Positions 33,518-42,722 are shown, counted from the first letter of the stretch. The stretch is 64,000 nt of DNA from UBA7185 sp964606855 (GCA_964606855.1 CAZSHM010000001.1:88517-152516); one strand, 5' to 3'. Notes: a model not told the origin generated them from the sequence alone. Made by a program: numbers and translations.

Positions 33518-34975
33518 ATGGCAGAGAAAGCAAGCGGCCAGGGCTCGAACACGGCCTACATGGTCAATTCCGGGATCTGCGTCGCCATCATGCTGTGCTT
33601 CGGGTTTCTCCCGGCGCCGGAGCCGCTGACGCAGCTCGGGATGAAGGTCATCGGCATCTTCCTCGGCATGATCTACGGCTGGATCACGGTCGGCACGCAC
33701 TGGCCCAGTTTGCTGGGCGTGCTGCTCCTGGGCCTGAGCGGCTACGATTCCGTCAACAATGTCCTGTTGAACACCTTCGGCAACAACACGGTCCTGATGC
33801 TGTTCTTCATCTGCATCATGACGGGCGTGCTGAACTCCGCGGGCCTGACGCGGTACTTTTGCCTGAAGGTGCTCCGCCTCAGGTGGGCGCAGGGGCATCC
33901 CTGGCGCATGACCTTCCTGGTGCTGATGTCCAACTACGTCTGCTCCGCGTTTTTGGCGCCGGCCGCGTCCCTGCTCTTGATCTGGTCCGTCCTGTACAGT
34001 CTGTTCGAGATGTGCGATTATAAACCGGGGGAAAAATGGCCGATGCTGATGATCGCCGGCACGGCGTTCACCGGCAATATTTCCGGGCAGATGTTCCCCT
34101 TCAAAAACCTGTGCGTCTCGGTGCTGGGGCAGTACGAGACCATCATGGGCGGGACAATCCGCGCCTCCGGATTCATTCTCTGGATGTTCATCTTTTCTAT
34201 GGTCTGCACGCTGTTGTTTTTCCTGATTGTAAAATATCTGTTCCGCCCCGACGTGTCCAAGCTGGTGAACGCGAAGCTGGACGAGAAGGCGGCGCCGCTG
34301 AGCGGGTACCAGAAGTTCGTCCTGGCCGTGTTCGTATGCTACGTGATCGCGCTGCTGCTGCCGGATCTGCTGCCGAAAGCCTGGGCCGTCACAAAGCTCC
34401 TGAAGGACATCGGGAATACCGGCATCGCCCTGTGCGCGGTGATCGCGCTCCTGCTCGCCAAGTTCCGCGAGCGTGTGTCCCTCTCCAAGATGATCTTCGA
34501 GGGCGTCAACTGGGACATGCTCTTCCTGATCGCCTCCGCCATGATGGTCGCCAGTGTGTTCCGCAGCGAGGCGACGGGCATCGAGGCGTTCATCGTGCGG
34601 TACGTCACGCCGATCCTGGAGGGCCATTCCGGTCTGAGCCTGGTGATCCTCTGCATCCTGATCGTGACGGTCATGACGCAGTTCTGCAACAACGCCGCGA
34701 CGGTCACGGTGATCACGCCGATCTTCCTTGTCGTGATGAGCGGGCTGGGCGACATCGGCGTCAACATGAAGGGGATCATGCTGATGACCATCGCCGCGGG
34801 CGCGATGGCAACCCTCGCGCCGTCGGGCGGCACGCATGCGGCGCTGCTCCACGGGAACCGCACCTGGATTCCCAAGGCGGCGGATCTCTATCTGCTCTGC
34901 GCGATCATGGTCGGCATCAACCTGCTCGTGATGTTCGCGGTGGGGATTCCGCTCTCCTATGTGATTCCGCTGTAG
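33518..34975 (+). CDS. DASS/ion-transporter superfamily anion permease (module C)
   Basis: 485 aa, about 12-13 membrane helices. Shares with the module E transporter the N-terminal pattern (LGMKVIGIFLGMIYGWITVGTHWPSLL) and a late FCNNAATVTVITPI hairpin segment of this superfamily. It is the third gene of the reductase operon, with AAGGAGGAGG before the ATG, so it probably imports the substrate of the reductases or exports the product. A terminator follows. Confidence 0.85.
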   Translation: MAEKASGQGSNTAYMVNSGICVAIMLCFGFLPAPEPLTQLGMKVIGIFLGMIYGWITVGTHWPSLLGVLLLGLSGYDSVNNVLLNTFGNNTVLMLFFICIMTGVLNSAGLTRYFCLKVLRLRWAQGHPWRMTFLVLMSNYVCSAFLAPAASLLLIWSVLYSLFEMCDYKPGEKWPMLMIAGTAFTGNISGQMFPFKNLCVSVLGQYETIMGGTIRASGFILWMFIFSMVCTLLFFLIVKYLFRPDVSKLVNAKLDEKAAPLSGYQKFVLAVFVCYVIALLLPDLLPKAWAVTKLLKDIGNTGIALCAVIALLLAKFRERVSLSKMIFEGVNWDMLFLIASAMMVASVFRSEATGIEAFIVRYVTPILEGHSGLSLVILCILIVTVMTQFCNNAATVTVITPIFLVVMSGLGDIGVNMKGIMLMTIAAGAMATLAPSGGTHAALLHGNRTWIPKAADLYLLCAIMVGINLLVMFAVGIPLSYVIPL

Positions 34976-35012
34976 GCGGAGCGGACGCGCGGCGGTTTTT
35001 AGCGCACAGACA

Positions 35013-35044
35013 AGCGGAGCCCGAGAAGGGCTCCGCTTTTTTTG
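35013..35044. terminator. Terminator between module C and the MFS gene
   Basis: AGCGGAGCCC (35013-35022) pairs with GGGCTCCGCT (35028-35037), followed by T7. Serves the converging module C and module D operons. Confidence 0.88.
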
Positions 35045-35077
35045 TCCGAACGAATCGACTGAACCCGCGCCGGCGGG

Positions 35078-36439
35078 TCAGCCCATCGCTTCCTCCTCGA
35101 TTTCCTCCAGCGTCTTTCCGGCGGTGCTCTTCCCGAAGAGCAGCACGAGAATCGCGGGGATGAGGAACATCAGACTGTTGATCGCGTAGATGCCGCCGAC
35201 ATGCACCGCCGCGTACAGGATCGGGACGAGGGGCGTCACGAAAGCCGTCAGTCCTCTGGCGAAGCTCAGGATGATGCCGGAGACGTTGCTGCGCACCGCG
35301 GTGGGGAAGGATTCCGCGCAGTAGGTCCACAGCATGGTCATGGACGCCGCCACGCAGGTGCCGCGGACGAACATCACGATCGTGAACGGGATGTGGAGCT
35401 CGATCAGCTGCCCCGCCAGGAAATAGCCCAGGCCGGCGATCAGGCAGCAGCAGGCGATCGGGATGCGGCGCCCGCCCTTGTCGGAGATGACACTGGCCAG
35501 CAGATCGCCCAGCGGGTTGCCGAAGACGATCAGGAAGGAGACCATCAGAGCGGCCTGGTACTCCCAGCCGTGATCCATCTGATAGACGGTCGTCCAGTTC
35601 GCCAGGAAGAAGTTGCCGACGGTGATGCCCACCGCCAGCAGCGCGACGACGGAGGTGGTGCGGAGATAGCGGCGGTCAAACATGATCTTGAGCGCCTGGA
35701 TCAGGGACAGGGACTTGGTCTTCTGCTGACTGCGCGCGATCTCGCTGCTGAGATCGCAGGGCTGGCCGGTGCACTCGCTGACGATGGCTTCCGCCTCGTG
35801 GACGCGGCCTTTGCTGACCAGCCATCTGGGCGACTCCTTCAGAAACTTCATGCCGAAGGGGATCAGCAGGATGCCGAGCGCGCCGACGAGGAAGACCCAG
35901 CGCCAGGTGTGGTTGCCCAGGGGCGCGACGATCGTCGCGAAGAGCGTCGTCAGCGGCAGGGCCGAGGAGCCGATGGCGATGGTCAGGGCCTGGTACTTGC
36001 CCCGCTTCTGCGAGGGGAGCATTTCCGAGATGTAGGTCATGGCCACCACCAGCATGCCGACCGCGCCGAAGCCGACCAGAAAGCGGAAGAAACAGAACGC
36101 GTAGATGTTCTTGGTAAAGATGTTGATGAACTGCGACACGGAGAAGATGGCGATGATCGCCAGCAGGCCGTTCTTTCTGCCGAACCGGTCGGCGATCCAG
36201 CCGGCGAAGATACCGCCGAAGCACATTCCCCAGAAGGACATGGAGCTGATGGTGGCCAGATGCGCCTGGTCGTAGCCCAGGTCGGCCATGATCGCGGGCG
36301 CGACGTAGGAGAACATTCCCATGTCCATCTGGTCAAAGAAGTAGGCGATCGTGGCGATGATCAGAAAATGCCAGTGCGTTTTCCCCAGTTTGGTCATGCT
36401 GTCAAAATAGGTCACGCCGGAGGTTGCATTGTCAGCCAT
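35078..36439 (-). CDS. MFS transporter (module D)
   Basis: 453 aa, 12 predicted helices. MFS signatures: GGIFAGWIADRFGRKNGLL between helices 2 and 3 and the N-half start FDQMDMGMFSYVAPAIMADL, typical of the sugar/aromatic-acid:H+ symporter type. Second gene after the alkaline-phosphatase-superfamily protein (141 nt apart, same strand). Likely takes up the substrate or exports the product of that hydrolase. GAGGAGGAATT precedes the ATG. Confidence 0.88.
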   Translation of the reverse strand: MADNATSGVTYFDSMTKLGKTHWHFLIIATIAYFFDQMDMGMFSYVAPAIMADLGYDQAHLATISSMSFWGMCFGGIFAGWIADRFGRKNGLLAIIAIFSVSQFINIFTKNIYAFCFFRFLVGFGAVGMLVVAMTYISEMLPSQKRGKYQALTIAIGSSALPLTTLFATIVAPLGNHTWRWVFLVGALGILLIPFGMKFLKESPRWLVSKGRVHEAEAIVSECTGQPCDLSSEIARSQQKTKSLSLIQALKIMFDRRYLRTTSVVALLAVGITVGNFFLANWTTVYQMDHGWEYQAALMVSFLIVFGNPLGDLLASVISDKGGRRIPIACCCLIAGLGYFLAGQLIELHIPFTIVMFVRGTCVAASMTMLWTYCAESFPTAVRSNVSGIILSFARGLTAFVTPLVPILYAAVHVGGIYAINSLMFLIPAILVLLFGKSTAGKTLEEIEEEAMG

Positions 36440-36496
36440 TTCAATTCCTCCTCACACAAATACAATTCCAAATACAATCCTGCAAGCACAGTACGG

Positions 36497-36523
36497 CTGC
36501 GGCCGGGCGAAATCCGGCCGCAG
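36497..36523 (-). other. Intergenic hairpin in the module D operon
   Basis: CTGCGGCCGG (36497-36506) pairs perfectly with CCGGCCGCAG (36514-36523), extended outward by GCAAGC/GCTTGC. There is no T-run, so it may act as an mRNA-stabilising or processing element between the hydrolase and MFS genes rather than a terminator. Confidence 0.5.
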
Positions 36524-36580
36524 GCTTGCTCAAACGGAATGCCGCATCGCGGTGGCGCCGCGCCGCGCGGATCTCGGCGC

Positions 36581-38617
36581 TCAAACGCGGCTGCCGGTGA
36601 AGGCCTGGTAGATCACGCCGCCCTCGACATCCTTCGGCGGCCGCACCTGGCAGTAGGCGCAGATGGTCGGCACAATGTCCACGACGCGCACGGTGCGTTT
36701 CAGGACATAGTTCCGGCGGACGCCGCCCCCCGCCATCGCGAACAGATTGCCCATGGAGTAGCCGTAGTACGCGCAGGTGCTCGGCTGGTTGCTGTGCACC
36801 TCGCTGTTGTAGCCGGGCACCATCTGGTAGAGAATATCCCCCACATGGTCCCCGCCCATGCCGACCAGCTCCATCTCCGACCGGGTGAGGCAGAAGGAGA
36901 TGACGCGCTCGCCCGTCTGCGGGTGCTTGTAGTTGTACAGCGCGGTGATGACTTCCTGCACCACTTTGTCGTAGTCCTCCGGCTCGACAATCCCGTGCGG
37001 CTCGCGGCCTTTCAGGTTGATGTAGACGTAGCTGCTGCGCACGGCGACCGCCTTGGTCTTCGACCAGTCCACCGTCGGCGGGACGGTCGAGTTATCCAGC
37101 ACCATGAAGCCCATCTCCGCCATGGGGCCGTTGTTGATCAGTTCCTCGCCGAAGCCCGGGTTGGGCAGGTTCGGGTTGTGCGGGATGGCGGCGTGGTCGG
37201 AGGTGATGAGCACCAGGGTATCCTCGTCCAGATACTTCATGGCGCGGCCGATGTACTTGTCCATGATCCGGTAAATCTGGTGCAGATTCTCCCGGTAGAC
37301 CTGCCAGTTCTCATCCCAGCCCTCCACGGAGCGGCTCAGATACCAGTGGTTCATCAGGTCGATCGCGTGCAGGTGCGTGTAGTACAGGTCCCAATCCGGC
37401 TCCTTCTTGTCCAGGAGGTATTCCGTCACGCGCCACTGCCAGTCGTAGATTTCCGCGAACGTCTCCAGCACAATCTTCATGCCGACCGGATCGTAGGGAT
37501 CGCAGTTGGCGAAGCACAGCAGCGGCCCGACTTCCCGCTGGATCTCCGGGCCGAGACTCTCCGGATAGTAGTGGCTGAAGTCGTCGAGATTCAGCACGTG
37601 GGAGAAGTAAAACTTGCCGGAGGAGCCGTCCGCGGCCAGTTCCATGCCGCGAATCTTGTAGCAGACGCGGGCCTCCTCGCCGTTCTCCAGGACAAACGTG
37701 TCGTAGATCCAGTCGCTCCAGGTATCCACCTTCGCGGACGCCTGCGCCTCGGTGTCCTTCTTGGACTTGTAGATCGAGATGGTGTCGTACACCCCGTCCG
37801 CGTTGGGGATCAGCACCGCGTAGCGGCGGACGAGCCCTCGGTTGATCGGGAAGGCGCAGACCTTCGCGCCTGCCGGGAGATTTGTCCAGCCCGCCTGCTC
37901 CGCGGAGCGGATCGGCGTCGTGATCTTGTCGGAGTGGCCGCCGTTCGCGATATCCCCGGCGCCCACGGCCACAGAGACGCTGGCGGGCATCTCCAGGGGC
38001 GCGTCCAGGAACAGGAGCTCGCCGCCCATCTGCCGCTCCGCGAAAGTGGGATCCGGACGGTAGAATTCATCCACCTGATCCCCGTAGACGACACAGTCGG
38101 CGGAGGAGCTGCTCAGGAAATGCGGGATCTCCTTCATCTGGAAGTCGCCCTCTTCCATGGTGACGATCTTCTGAAAGTCGCAGTAGGCGCGCAGGAACGG
38201 GATGGCGCCGGTGCCGTCGATGAAGATGTTGTTGGTGCCGGGGACCCTCGGCGGCCAGGCCTCCACATAGTTGACGGCGATCGCCTTTTTGCCCTCGTCC
38301 TCGAACGTCTCCCAGATCAGCTCGGATTCCACGCGCCGGGAGTCCCAGTTGCTCTCGAAGATGTCGAGCGGCTTTCCAAGGGTGTGGTTCATAAAGTCGG
38401 TGACCCCGTGCGCCTTGGGCCAGTTCCCGGTGGCCAGGCTTGCCCAGTTGGGCGGCGTGATGGAGGGGAGCGCGCCAATCATATCGAGCTTCTCCGTGGT
38501 CACGCCGCGCTCGATAAACGCTTTCAGATTGGGCATATCCCCGCTGTCCATCAGCCGCCGCACGACCATTGGATCGGCGCCGTCCAGGCCGATCATCATT
38601 GCACGTTTTTTACCCAT
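36581..38617 (-). CDS. Type I phosphodiesterase/nucleotide pyrophosphatase-like hydrolase, alkaline phosphatase superfamily (module D)
   Basis: 678 aa. Metal and nucleophile motifs of the superfamily: D12 in MIGLDGADP, T54 in SITPPNWASLATG as the likely nucleophile, HAIDLMNHWYL with Asp/His ligands, and LITSDHAAIP with the Asp-His pair; a further His lies in SEVHSNQPS. No signal peptide, so cytosolic. Family members cleave phosphodiesters, phosphonates or sulfate esters; substrate unknown. The ATG at 38617 has GGAGG 7 nt upstream; the frame is open far beyond it without family similarity. Operon with an MFS transporter, divergent from a lysR. Confidence 0.87.
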   Translation of the reverse strand: MGKKRAMMIGLDGADPMVVRRLMDSGDMPNLKAFIERGVTTEKLDMIGALPSITPPNWASLATGNWPKAHGVTDFMNHTLGKPLDIFESNWDSRRVESELIWETFEDEGKKAIAVNYVEAWPPRVPGTNNIFIDGTGAIPFLRAYCDFQKIVTMEEGDFQMKEIPHFLSSSSADCVVYGDQVDEFYRPDPTFAERQMGGELLFLDAPLEMPASVSVAVGAGDIANGGHSDKITTPIRSAEQAGWTNLPAGAKVCAFPINRGLVRRYAVLIPNADGVYDTISIYKSKKDTEAQASAKVDTWSDWIYDTFVLENGEEARVCYKIRGMELAADGSSGKFYFSHVLNLDDFSHYYPESLGPEIQREVGPLLCFANCDPYDPVGMKIVLETFAEIYDWQWRVTEYLLDKKEPDWDLYYTHLHAIDLMNHWYLSRSVEGWDENWQVYRENLHQIYRIMDKYIGRAMKYLDEDTLVLITSDHAAIPHNPNLPNPGFGEELINNGPMAEMGFMVLDNSTVPPTVDWSKTKAVAVRSSYVYINLKGREPHGIVEPEDYDKVVQEVITALYNYKHPQTGERVISFCLTRSEMELVGMGGDHVGDILYQMVPGYNSEVHSNQPSTCAYYGYSMGNLFAMAGGGVRRNYVLKRTVRVVDIVPTICAYCQVRPPKDVEGGVIYQAFTGSRV

Positions 38618-38733
38618 TGCAATACCTCCCTCAAAAAAGGAACAAGAGAACAGAACCTTTCCACAGGCTTTATTATAAGCAGAAGCCGATACATTGCATA
38701 ACATTATCTTATAGGAAAAAGCAGGGTGGTAGG

Positions 38734-38774
38734 ACAACAAGTTGTTGTAACGCCGCGCCGCGCCAGGGTATAAT
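38734..38774 (+). promoter_or_regulatory. lysR promoter (module D) with overlapping palindrome
   Basis: TTGTAA (38745-38750), an 18-nt spacer and TATAAT (38769-38774). A perfect 15-bp palindrome ACAACAA-G-TTGTTGT occupies 38734-38748 and overlaps the -35 box, the expected position for autorepression by LysR. Confidence 0.65.
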
Positions 38775-38894
38775 GGAAAAAAGCCGTGTGCGGCGGAGGA
38801 GCGCGCGCTCTTGCGCGGGAATGCGCGGAGGAGGGTGCCTGCGGGGCATCCGCGCGCCGGGGAACCCGCGGAGACCGGTTGGGGGGGAGAGCAG

Positions 38895-39827
38895 ATGCGG
38901 ACGGAGCTCTTGGAGTATTTTGTGGCGGTCTGTGAAGCGGGGTCCATCCACAAGGCCAGCCGGCGGGTCATGATCTCCCAACAGGGGCTGAGCGGCGCCA
39001 TCGACCGCCTGGAAAAAGAGCTGGGCACGATCCTGTTCCTGCGCTCCAAGAGCGGGGTGCAGCTCACGGAGGACGGGGAGATTCTGCTGAAGCACGCGCG
39101 GGATATACTGGCCTCCTGCGCGCAGCTGGAGCTCGCGCTCAGCCGCGGCAAGCTGCAGAAGAGCGGCCGCAAACAGGTGTATATGCTGTACAATCCGCTC
39201 TACTGCAACATCATGCCGGAGTTTCTGCAGGCGCTGTCCAGGGATCTGCCGGAGATCCTCTGCGCCCTGCACGAGAGTGAGAACGACAGGATTCCGGAAC
39301 TGCTGGCGGCCTCCGGCGAGGACTGCAGCTTCGCGCTCATGTCCTGCTGCTACGGAAACGGCCGGCCCACGATTCTGGAGCGCCTGAGTGGGATGCAGAT
39401 CCAGGTGCTGCTGGACGATGAGCTGGTCGCGTTCATGGGCAAGGGGCATCCGCTGGCGGCCAAGAAGATTCTCTCCGCCGAGGACATGGAGAGCACGCAG
39501 TATATCTTCTGCAATTCCGTGAGCGACGCCTATATCCGGGAGTGGGCGGGGCTGATGGGGAACCGGGAGCGGCAGATGCGGCTCAACGCGCAGAGCCGGG
39601 ATCTGCTGCGCTACTACCTGGAGATGGACGACTGCGTGCTGGTTCTGCCGGTCAGGCTGGGGGCGACGTTCTTCGATATGAACGCGATCACTTTCCGGCC
39701 CATCGCCTACGCCGGCTCCCAGGAGACGCTCCTGGTCAGCCGGAAGAAGCGGGAGGCGTATTCCGTGGAGGAAAAAATCTTTTCGGAGTATTTTCAGACC
39801 TGGCTGAGGAACTTTATGGCGGGCTGA
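38895..39827 (+). CDS. LysR-family regulator (module D)
   Basis: 310 aa: N-terminal HTH (MRTELLEYFVAVCEAGSIHK, MISQQGLSGAIDRLEKELGT) and effector domain. The ATG at 38895 follows a GGGGGGGAGAG site; the frame is open upstream but without HTH-family residues. Divergent from the phosphodiesterase-MFS pair, its likely target. Confidence 0.9.
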   Translation: MRTELLEYFVAVCEAGSIHKASRRVMISQQGLSGAIDRLEKELGTILFLRSKSGVQLTEDGEILLKHARDILASCAQLELALSRGKLQKSGRKQVYMLYNPLYCNIMPEFLQALSRDLPEILCALHESENDRIPELLAASGEDCSFALMSCCYGNGRPTILERLSGMQIQVLLDDELVAFMGKGHPLAAKKILSAEDMESTQYIFCNSVSDAYIREWAGLMGNRERQMRLNAQSRDLLRYYLEMDDCVLVLPVRLGATFFDMNAITFRPIAYAGSQETLLVSRKKREAYSVEEKIFSEYFQTWLRNFMAG

Positions 39828-39888
39828 GCGGCGGGGCGCGCGCGTCCGGGGGGAAGACAACCGGGACGCGGACGATTTTCGGCGCGGC

Positions 39889-39925
39889 AAAAAGGGCGGG
39901 GCCTTTCGGGGGCTCCGCCCTTTTT
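39889..39925. terminator. Bidirectional terminator between two converging lysR genes
   Basis: AAAAAGGGCGGGGCC (about 39889-39903) pairs with GGGGCTCCGCCCTTTTT (about 39909-39925). Confidence 0.85.
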
Positions 39926-39954
39926 GTTTTCGGGCCGGGGGGCGCGGTGCGGAT

Positions 39955-40881
39955 TCAGAGGAAGTAGGAGCGGATGCAGTAGCGGACGATGTCGAGCACC
40001 GTCTCCTCGGCGGGGGACAGATCCTTCTTGTAGGCCACGTAGTGCAGAATCTTCGGCAGCTGGATGGACGCGTCGAACAGAACCGAAGTGATCAGATTGT
40101 TTTTGATGTAGAAGTCGTGCTGCGTGATTTTCCGCGGGAAAATCGCGACGGCGATGTTCTCCGCGACCGCCTGCAGGATCGTCTCGCGGCTGGAGAATTT
40201 GAGATGGGAGTGCTGCTTGAAGAGCGGCAGATAGACCGGCGGCGCCTCCTCCTCGCCGTAGCAGTAGTAGGCCAGCGGCAGCGACGCGCAGTCCGCGGGC
40301 GACACAAACGCCTTTTTGCTCAGGGGATTCTTGGAGGAGATCAGGACGCTCATGGAGTCCTCCAGCAGGGGCTCCACCTGATATTCGGCGGGAATGGTCC
40401 GGCAGACAGTACTCTGTTCGTCTTTTATACACGAATTGATAATCAGAGGAAAATCCTTATTGCTTAAGAACGATAAATCGTTTTTTACAGTATCTTCATA
40501 AATTTGCAGGTGAATCAGGGGGGCGTACACCTGCAGCTCGCGGATGACGAACTTTGAGATCAGCGTGGAGGCGGAGGGGAAGCAGAGGACCTTTACATCC
40601 CCGGCCACGCCCGCGGCGCGCGTGATCTCGCGGTTCCAGCCGTCCCAGTCGTCGTTGAGCTGCCGGATGAGCCGGACGGCGCCGGCGTAGACTTTCGCCC
40701 CCATATAGGTCGGCGCGACCCCCCGCGCGGTCCTGTGCAGCAGTTTTGTGTGCAGGTCCTCCTCCAGCCCGGCGATGGTCATGGAAAGCGTCGGCTGGGA
40801 GATATACAGTTTCTTTGCCGCGTCGTTGATGCTCCCGCAGTTGACGGTCTCCACAAAATACTCCAAGGATTTTAACCGCAT
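39955..40881 (-). CDS. LysR-family regulator (module E)
   Basis: 308 aa: HTH start MRLKSLEYFVETVNCGSIND, then SQPTLSMTIAGLEEDLHTKL, and an effector domain. The ATG at 40881 follows GGGAGGGGTGGAG; the longer frame begins at the -35 box of its promoter and is rejected. Divergent from the transporter-reductase pair at 41274-44854. Confidence 0.9.
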   Translation of the reverse strand: MRLKSLEYFVETVNCGSINDAAKKLYISQPTLSMTIAGLEEDLHTKLLHRTARGVAPTYMGAKVYAGAVRLIRQLNDDWDGWNREITRAAGVAGDVKVLCFPSASTLISKFVIRELQVYAPLIHLQIYEDTVKNDLSFLSNKDFPLIINSCIKDEQSTVCRTIPAEYQVEPLLEDSMSVLISSKNPLSKKAFVSPADCASLPLAYYCYGEEEAPPVYLPLFKQHSHLKFSSRETILQAVAENIAVAIFPRKITQHDFYIKNNLITSVLFDASIQLPKILHYVAYKKDLSPAEETVLDIVRYCIRSYFL

Positions 40882-40918
40882 CTCCACCCCTCCCGTCACA
40901 GTCGCTCCTGTTCCCTCT

Positions 40919-40947
40919 ATTATCCGGTATTTTTGGGATAAAATCAA
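40919..40947 (-). promoter_or_regulatory. Promoter of lysR (module E)
   Basis: Minus strand: TTGATT (40947-40942), a 17-nt spacer and GATAAT (40924-40919). Confidence 0.65.
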
Positions 40948-40960
40948 GAATCCGCGCGGG

Positions 40961-41012
40961 GCTATAGGAAAAACAGGCGTAAAAAAACATAATAGGGGAC
41001 AGGGCTTATAGG
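40961..41012. promoter_or_regulatory. Candidate LysR-binding region of module E
   Basis: TATAGGAAAAA at 40963-40973 recurs exactly at 38710-38720 in the module D divergent region, and CTTATAGG at 41005-41012 recurs at 38708-38715. Both lie upstream of LysR-controlled promoters, so they may be related half-sites. Confidence 0.4.
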
Positions 41013-41069
41013 CGGCAGATCCGGGGCGCTCCGGGCGTGATAAGCAGAATCCCGCGGCCGCTTCATTAT

Positions 41070-41098
41070 TTTACAAAGAAGATATAAGCGAGTACACT
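41070..41098 (+). promoter_or_regulatory. Promoter of module E operon
   Basis: TTTACA (41070-41075), a 17-nt spacer and TACACT (41093-41098). The predicted leader is about 170 nt. Confidence 0.6.
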
Positions 41099-41114
41099 GG
41101 TCTGTAGAACCCCG

Positions 41115-41150
41115 GCGGCGCCCGGAGCGGGGAGCGGCTCCGGGCGCCGC
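41115..41150 (+). promoter_or_regulatory. Strong hairpin in the module E leader
   Basis: GCGGCGCCCGGAGC (41115-41128) pairs perfectly with GCTCCGGGCGCCGC (41137-41150) around an 8-nt loop, about 10 nt after the predicted start. No T-run follows. It may stabilise the mRNA 5' end or bind a factor. Confidence 0.55.
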
Positions 41151-41273
41151 GGGCGGAAGGAGGACAGCGGATCGGGAAAGCGCTCCGCGCGGAGGAGAGA
41201 AGGAGGGATCGCGGATCAAAACGGGGGAGAAGGACGCAGCGGAATGGATCTGAATGGAGGAGTGTGAGCGAAA

Positions 41274-42722
41274 ATGGGGAAACTCGCGTGGTCAAAGAAT
41301 CGTCCTGTCTACTTTCTCCATGTTGCAATTGTCGTTTTCTTGATGTTCGGCTTCAAGTACATCCCCCCGATTGGGGGCATCACGGAAGTCGGCATGGGGG
41401 TCGTGGGCGTGTTCCTGGGCCTGCTCTGGGGCTGGACGTTCTGTGAACAGGCTTGGCCGAGCCTGCTCAGCCTGGTCGCCATGGGCTTCACGGGGTATAT
41501 GACGGTGGGCGAGGCCCTGACGGGCGGGTTCGGCCACAGCAACGTCATTCTGGTTTTCTCCGTGTTGGTGCTTGTCTACATGATTGACAGTGCGGATATT
41601 ACAAAAATTTTAGCGAACAAAGTGATTAACTTGAAAATCGGCCGGGGGCACCCCTGGATTCTGACCTTTTTGATCCTCTACGGGACATGGCTGATGAGTG
41701 CATTTGCAGGCGCGTTTGCGGCCATCGTCATCATGTACAATCTGTTCTTCAAGATCTGTGATATCTACGGGATCAAGAAAGGTTCCCGCTACGGAGCCTA
41801 TATGATCGCGGGTATTACATTCGCAGTTATTATGTCCGGCGGGCAGGCCTTTCCGTGGAACGCCCCGGTGGTCATGTTTATGGGGGCCTACCAGGGTGTC
41901 AGCGGAAATGGATACGATTATCTGGATTACACAGTATATATGTGGATCATACAATTTATTATGATGTTGCTGTATGTTCTTGTCGGAAAATTTATCATCC
42001 GCCCGGATGTCTCGGCCATTGCCAAAGTGAACGAGTCCCTGGTGGAAGAGCAGGGGAAACTGGATAATTATCAAAAGATTATGATCGGCGTGTTTGTCGT
42101 CTTCTTGCTCTGCATGTTCTTGCCCAGTGTCTTGCCGAAGACGTGGGGACTCGTTATTTTCCTTAACACATTAGGCATGAGTGGCATTGCGATCTTGATG
42201 ACGGTCATTTTGGTGATCTTAAACTTTGTCCGCGGCAGCAGCTTAAAGGAGACCATCACGCACGCGGTCAACTGGGATGTCATCTTTCTGGTCGCGTCCG
42301 TCATGGTCGTCGCCAACGCGCTGGGCAATGAAGCCACGGGCGTCAGCGACTTTCTGGTCAATCTTCTGACACCCATTTTTGGCGGGCGGAGCGTCCTCGT
42401 GTTCCTCATCCTGGTCACCCTGCTGCCGGCGCTGGTCACCGGGTTCTGCAACAACCTGGTGGTGGGCATGATCTTCATCCCCATCGCGTACAGCTTCAGC
42501 GTTACCATGGGCGTGAACCATTTGGCCCTGGCCATCATGCTTTGCAACTTGTGCTCCGTAGCCATGCTGTCTCCGGCGGGATGTGCATTCTCCGCCATGA
42601 TGTATGGGCAAAAAGACTGGATTACGACCAAGCAAGGGTTTTTATACGGGCTCCTGGCGGTGCTCTGCGTCTGGGTGCCCACCTTTGTCACCATGCCGGC
42701 GGCGTTCTGGTGGTTTTCTTAA
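41274..42722 (+). CDS. DASS/ion-transporter superfamily anion permease (module E)
   Basis: 482 aa, about 12-13 helices, closest in this window to the module C permease (shared GMGVVGVFLGLLWGWTF and late FCNNLVVGMIFIPI). First gene of module E, 59 nt before its reductase. Presumably the uptake route for the reductase substrate; an exchanger for substrate and reduced product is equally possible. Confidence 0.87.
   Translation: MGKLAWSKNRPVYFLHVAIVVFLMFGFKYIPPIGGITEVGMGVVGVFLGLLWGWTFCEQAWPSLLSLVAMGFTGYMTVGEALTGGFGHSNVILVFSVLVLVYMIDSADITKILANKVINLKIGRGHPWILTFLILYGTWLMSAFAGAFAAIVIMYNLFFKICDIYGIKKGSRYGAYMIAGITFAVIMSGGQAFPWNAPVVMFMGAYQGVSGNGYDYLDYTVYMWIIQFIMMLLYVLVGKFIIRPDVSAIAKVNESLVEEQGKLDNYQKIMIGVFVVFLLCMFLPSVLPKTWGLVIFLNTLGMSGIAILMTVILVILNFVRGSSLKETITHAVNWDVIFLVASVMVVANALGNEATGVSDFLVNLLTPIFGGRSVLVFLILVTLLPALVTGFCNNLVVGMIFIPIAYSFSVTMGVNHLALAIMLCNLCSVAMLSPAGCAFSAMMYGQKDWITTKQGFLYGLLAVLCVWVPTFVTMPAAFWWFS

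Noticed and set aside
35201..38701. Very long plus-strand open frame (over 1100 codons) opposite the MFS and hydrolase genes
   Set aside because: It is antisense to two clear genes, rich in Arg, Gly, Ala, Asp and His, without domains; long antisense frames are expected in GC-rich DNA.
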